From: Rhizophagus sp. LPA8_4_AMF
Taxonomy: Eukaryota; Glomeromycota; Glomeromycetes; Glomerales; Glomeraceae
Length of the DNA stretch: 23,199 nt
Direction: 5' to 3'
NCBI GenBank assembly: GCA_021464525.1
Contig: JADRCO010001047.1
Location: 1-23,199, forward strand
A program made the position numbers and the translations under genes. Within the stretch, counting starts at the first letter, position 1; the number at the start of each line of letters is the position of its first letter. Below the pieces are notes generated by a model. The model ran no database searches. It saw only the letters and a program-made list of their open reading frames with translations, and was not told the origin of the DNA. Positions 18,684 to 23,199 of this stretch are shown one piece after another.

Positions 18684-20954
18684 TTACCATAATAATCATA
18701 ACCTTTTTTAATCTGATATCAACATTAAATTTGTAAAAAAAAATTTATAATATGTATATTACATAAATAGAAATTTATTTTAAAAGACGAACCCCTTAGA
18801 ATTTGATATCTTTTTGAAAGTGTAAAAAATGTTCATGTTGATCCGGTATAACATATTCCATATTTCTCCTTTAAACCTAAAATCATTGTTAAAATTAGCT
18901 TGGCGATTTTTGATGATCAGTAGATTTTTCAGGGAGTTGGAAGTTTTTTATGGAAATATTGATATATAATTATATTGAATGGGGAAATAGTATTTGGAAT
19001 GATAAAGAATTTTATATAATCTTATAATCTTATAATCTGTCGATTTATTTTTTTAAAGATATTCACGTAAAAAAAAAAAAAAATCAACCCTGAATCCCTG
19101 AATTTTCACCTGTTGGTCAAAAATAATCAAAAACAAAATAATTATCTTTACATTTTAGAAAATTATAGTAACTCGGATAACCCGATATTTATTAACAAAA
19201 AATCATGATATAAGTGGATCACAACAAATTTTTCAGCAGGTCCATAATTCACATCACATAAAAGCAAGTAGATCACTAATTTTCTTGTGATTTTGTGTTA
19301 TAATAACAATGATACAACACTTTGCGTTATGTTATACTGATTTATACTGATTATTACTATTATTAATTGATTAATTGATTAAATCGATTAACTGTTATAC
19401 TAATTATACTATTAATAATTATACTATTAATATCAAGATATTCAGATATTCTATTATTACTAATTAATTATACAAATTTTAAAGCATAACATGGCATAAC
19501 GAGAAAAAAAAAAATATTAAAAATTCTAAATTTACGAAATAGAAAGTAAATTCTGGATGTGACTAGAATTTTGAACATAAAAAAAAAAACGCATTTCATC
19601 TAAACTCTACATTTTAATTTATAAAAAATTCATCATTATTGTAATTATTAAATATTTCGAACTTTCGATACATTACTGTACAATATACATAAAAATAATA
19701 AATATAAACTTAAATCAATAATAAACAAATTTTCTTTCTTTGAACGTAAGGTTAAAAAAGAAAAAAAAAAAAAAAATTTTATGGTAAAAAAAATGAATTT
19801 TATCGGAAGAGATCATATATAGTTAGAAATTATGCCGGGGGCATGTCTGTCAAAGTTATTACGTTATCGAGATTATAATAAGTTGCATAGTATGGGAAAC
19901 CATAAAAAAAATTTTGTACTACCAATCGATCATTTAAAATTACTATAAATGTATAAAAATGTATATTTTCCCCATTCTTTTCAAATTTTGAAAAAAAAAA
20001 AGGTAATTGATTTTTTAATAAACGAATTCGAATTTTTTTTTACACAAAAATTTGATCAACCATCAAAGCACCAATTAAAGTTTTGTAAAAATGTAAATAT
20101 ATGATCACAACATTATTGAAACCCGAGGGTCAAGTTTTATACTGGTTTTATATTATTATTCGAATATTCTTTTCAATTAAAACTAAAATATGATTCCCTT
20201 TTGATTTTCTAATAGAAAATAAACAAAAAAAATAAAATAAAATAAAATAAATAAAATTACCCAAAAAGAAATATGATGGTTCCAAATTATTACCAATAAA
20301 TTCTTTTTAAAAAGTGATCATCACCAAAAAAAAATTTAAATATTTTTTGTGTAAAATTACGATCTTTTTATTTGTACTCCCTCAATGAATTTATTTGATA
20401 TGTCGTAACTCGTAACCTTTTTTTTTTTGCATTTAAAAATTAACTACATTTACGTGATATCCATCAATAATGTAACCATAATTATATTAAAGAAAAGCTT
20501 ATTTTTTAAAAAAATTCGGGTAATTCAAGGATATAGGAAATTGCGCTAAAAAACAATGCATGCATTTAATTCACCAAGGTATTTTAAGTCCCTTAGTTCA
20601 CATATATGTATATATGTAATAAAAGTTACATTATAAAAAAAACAAGATAATTAATTGGATAAAAAATCTGCATTTTTTGTTGAAAACAAAAAATGAGAAC
20701 ATTTAAAAAAAATACTTCAAAGGTTATTCCGATGCATGTAAGGATATTTTTTTTTTCCAAATCTCAAAAAAGAAGTGTTAAATAACTATTAAAATTAGTA
20801 TTATTTATTAAATTAACATGTGCGAAATAATCCATTCATGCGTGAAAATTTGTTTGTCACATCGTATAACGAACATGTTTTATTTTTATCTGAATATCTG
20901 ATTTCAATTTATATTACTCTTTATTCGGATAAGAGTAAAGAGTAAATTTAGGAA

Positions 20955-21050
20955 TATTTAAAGTATTTAGAAGTATAAAGAGTACTAAAAGTATTATAAA
21001 AGTAATAAGTATTACAAGTATTACAAGTATTATAAGTATTAAAAATAGTA
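20955..21050. repeat. AGTATTA-type simple repeat
   Basis: An irregular array of AAGTATT, AAGTATTA and CAAGTATTA units running for about 95 bases. The most regular part is near 21007-21040, where ACAAGTATT recurs. Confidence 0.7.
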
Positions 21051-21860
21051 AGATTCACGCTTTTTATTCCTCCTTTTGCTCCTTTTATATGAATAAATAT
21101 AACGAATAATATATTGGAATTCATGTTCGGAAAAATTACACTTTTACGAAAAATAAAAAAATTACGAGATATACAATACTAGTCCGTATATAATGTAAGC
21201 AAACAATTTATTCAAGCTAAGGAGAAAAACTTGATAAACTTGATTGACACAACTTTTCCTTCAGGTGAATGATCTGTTTAATTAATGCGAACTTATTAAT
21301 CGGATAAATAATAAACGTGTTAAAATGTAAATTATAAGTATGCTACAAAATTGTTTGTTACCCAATTCATATAAGGGTGGCGTTTTTTTTAGAGTTTATA
21401 TGTCGTGCGTCATATGTAGTTTAATCTTGGGGAATTAAACACATTGTTTGTAACTTTGTCTTGGCGTTGAATGAACAGGTTTATGGATTTAAAATAACTT
21501 TATAATGCATGAAATGCTGTGTTTGATCCAGAATTCTGGGTTTGAATATAAATGGTTCGATTATTAGTAATACCCCATTAAGTGTTTGGCAACTTTCATT
21601 CATCGTATCAATTTTTTTAACTTGTACATCTTCAAAAAAATCATATTAAACAAATTTAGTTTTAATTTTACACAAAATATAAATTTAATTTCAAGAAATA
21701 AAAAATGATTAGTGATGATTATTAATTTATATATTATATAACACATAAAAAAAATTATAATTTTTTTTTGAATTTATCGGAGCTTTTTCTCCAGATTTTC
21801 ACTAACCGAAATAATTACTTATAATTAATTGAATAATAATTTATTATAATTATTATAATT

Positions 21861-21883
21861 GAACTAATTGAACTAATTGAACT
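21861..21883. repeat. GAACTAATT short tandem repeat
   Basis: GAACTAATT occurs twice in tandem, with a partial third copy (GAACT), next to TTATAATTATTATAATT repeats. Confidence 0.7.
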
Positions 21884-22172
21884 TATATATTCTTAATTAA
21901 TAATAATATAAATTTTTATTATCAGTTAATCGAAGAAAGTAATTTAAAAAAAAAAAACCATTGTTAAAATAAAAATTCTCGATTATTTTTATTTTATTGG
22001 TTAGTTTCAAAATCTTTTTTATTAACCAATTTTAGTTTTGTTATCTAATGTATTTAATTAATTGATAACATATAAAATTGGAAATTACTAATGGAAATAA
22101 CTTTAAAAAATTTAGTGTTTTTTTAGGCAAACAATTGAGTTTCTTTATTTATATATAAAAAAAAAATTTGCA

Positions 22173-22197
22173 TTTTTTTTTTTTTTTTTTTTTTTTT
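22173..22197. repeat. Poly(T) tract, 25 bases
   Basis: Uninterrupted T run about 760 bases upstream of the start codon at 22960, followed by GGGTG and an A run. Its length in the assembly may be imprecise. Confidence 0.85.
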
Positions 22198-22325
22198 GGG
22201 TGTTAAAAAAAAAAAAAAATTAAATTTTTTCTTTTTTTGTATATTCATTTATTTATTATTTACTACACAAAATTTCCCGCCGACCAACTTATTAATTGGT
22301 TTGTATTACAAAAATAAACAATAAA

Positions 22326-22326
<1 letters not shown>

Positions 22327-22365
<39 letters not shown>
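22327..22365. repeat. Poly(A) tract, 39 bases
   Basis: Longest homopolymer of the window, 600 bases upstream of the 22960 gene, followed by TTATATATATATAAT. It could be a nucleosome-free promoter element, a retroposed tail remnant, or simple slippage; I cannot distinguish these. Confidence 0.85.
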
Positions 22366-22367
<2 letters not shown>

Positions 22368-22959
22368 ATATATATATAATACAATAAATAATTAATTATA
22401 ATAAATATTTTATATAAATTTTTATTATACACTGAATGTTTTGATACTTAAAAAGGGGGAAATTATAAATAATCATCTCCGTTCCTTTTTTATTCACGTT
22501 TTATCTTTTTTTATTTTTTTAATATATACATACCATTTTAACCACTTTTACATATATATATATAATACACAAAAACAACTTTATATATATATAATTTTCT
22601 TTCTTTTTTTTTCAAACTAAAAAAAAAAAAATTATCATTTTTTTTTCAAATTCGCATTTTTCAAATTCACTTTTTTAAAACGAGAATTTTATACGAGGGA
22701 AAATTTTTTTTTTTTTTTTTAAAATATAGATTTAAAAAAATAACATACATACATACGTACATATATATATATAGGATTACTTTTTTTTTTGTTACACAAC
22801 AAATCCTATTTCTTTCTTTTTTTTCAAAAAATCAAAAAGGCATTTACAATCATTTTTTGCCGCAGTCGAAACAACAATCACATAACCATCACATAATAAC
22901 CACCATTACATAACAATTACATATCAACAAACGTATCTTCACTATTCTATTCCAATAAA

Positions 22960-23199
22960 ATGCCATCATCTCCTCCAAATTCTTCATCCTCATCCTCAAA
23001 ACCAAATCCGATAAAATCTTTTGTACGAAAAAAATTCTTGGATACTTCTATATTTAAATCTTATAAATTTGATAAAGAAATTTCAAATTCTATACAAGGA
23101 ATTAATAATAATAATGATATTAATAACAATAATAATATTATTCGTAGAAAATCTATAGCGATACCGATTTTTATATCGAATCCAAGTAAATATTATAAA
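22960..23199 (+). CDS. Unidentified Ser/Asn-rich protein, 5' part
   Basis: An ATG at 22960 opens a frame of 80 codons that continues past the window end. The preceding context ATAAAATG and the in-frame Ser/Pro start make it a likely true start. The peptide begins MPSSPPNSSSSSSKPNP, then a basic stretch (KSFVRKKFLDTS), an Asn-rich run encoded by AAT repeats (residues about 49-60: INNNNDINNNNN) and a possible kinase-type site RRKS (63-66). Such low-complexity N-termini are common in fungal signalling and transcription proteins, but no domain is reached, so I assign no function. The upstream DNA is rich in long T and A runs and CATCACATAACC-like C/A words (about 22870-22930), which suggests a long untranslated leader. 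Confidence 0.6.
   Translation, partial: MPSSPPNSSSSSSKPNPIKSFVRKKFLDTSIFKSYKFDKEISNSIQGINNNNDINNNNNIIRRKSIAIPIFISNPSKYYK

Larger units (their letters stand above)
17035..22959. other. 5.9 kb without recognisable gene
   Basis: After the protease 3' end no coding region is supported on either strand. The frame at 17359-17553 (+) is short, of mixed composition and without motifs. The stretch holds simple repeats listed separately, a T-run/A-run pair at about 18054-18082, and long AT-rich segments. Slightly more complex DNA occurs at about 17200-17480, 19800-19900 and 21230-21600; these could be promoter, intron, UTR or non-coding RNA sequence, but nothing diagnostic is visible. The final kilobase with its very long homopolymers leads into the gene at 22960 and may be its promoter or a spliced leader. 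Confidence 0.5.

Noticed and set aside
20955-21050. CRISPR-like array
   Set aside because: Irregular AT-rich simple repeat without constant repeats and unique spacers, in a eukaryotic context.

Overview
The window looks like nuclear DNA of an arbuscular mycorrhizal fungus (Glomeromycotina, Rhizophagus-like). The DNA is very AT-rich and full of homopolymers. The introns are short (57-105 bases) with GTATGT/GTAAGT-type donors. There is a secreted-type kelch protein of a kind these fungi carry in many copies, and there are long intergenic stretches with inverted-repeat elements. The genus is inferred from style and gene types; no marker gene is present.

Layout. 1-1935: gene-free, with a possible Helitron end (613-641), a cluster of GTCAGTTC motifs and a 658-base inverted-repeat-bounded element (1031-1688). 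1936-3568 (-): five-exon kelch-repeat membrane protein, 433 aa. 3569-5846: gene-free, with a 127-base MITE-like element (4873-4999). 5847-6656 (+): single-exon CYTH-family thiamine-triphosphatase-like enzyme, 269 aa. 6812-7837 (-): single-exon viperin (radical SAM, RSAD2-like), 341 aa, tail-to-tail with the CYTH gene and 155 bases away. 7838-10037: gene-free apart from a coding-like, possibly decayed stretch. 10038-11889 (-): three-exon membrane-anchored class 3 lipase, 564 aa. 11890-13083: divergent promoter region with a tRNA-like (SINE-like) segment. 13084-17034 (+): thirteen-exon insulin-degrading-enzyme-type M16 protease, 999 aa. 17035-22959: 5.9 kb with no recognisable gene, rich in simple repeats. 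22960-23199 (+): start of an unidentified Ser/Asn-rich protein that runs off the window.

The four complete multi-domain genes (CYTH, viperin, lipase, protease) and the kelch gene each give one uninterrupted reading frame after splicing, so none looks broken. The most interesting point is the viperin. It keeps the radical-SAM cysteines and the terminal tryptophan, and it sits tail-to-tail with an enzyme that acts on organic triphosphates. Viperin makes antiviral 3'-deoxy-3',4'-didehydro-nucleotides in animals and prokaryotes. Any joint role for the two neighbours here is inference. The other genes show no obvious shared pathway.
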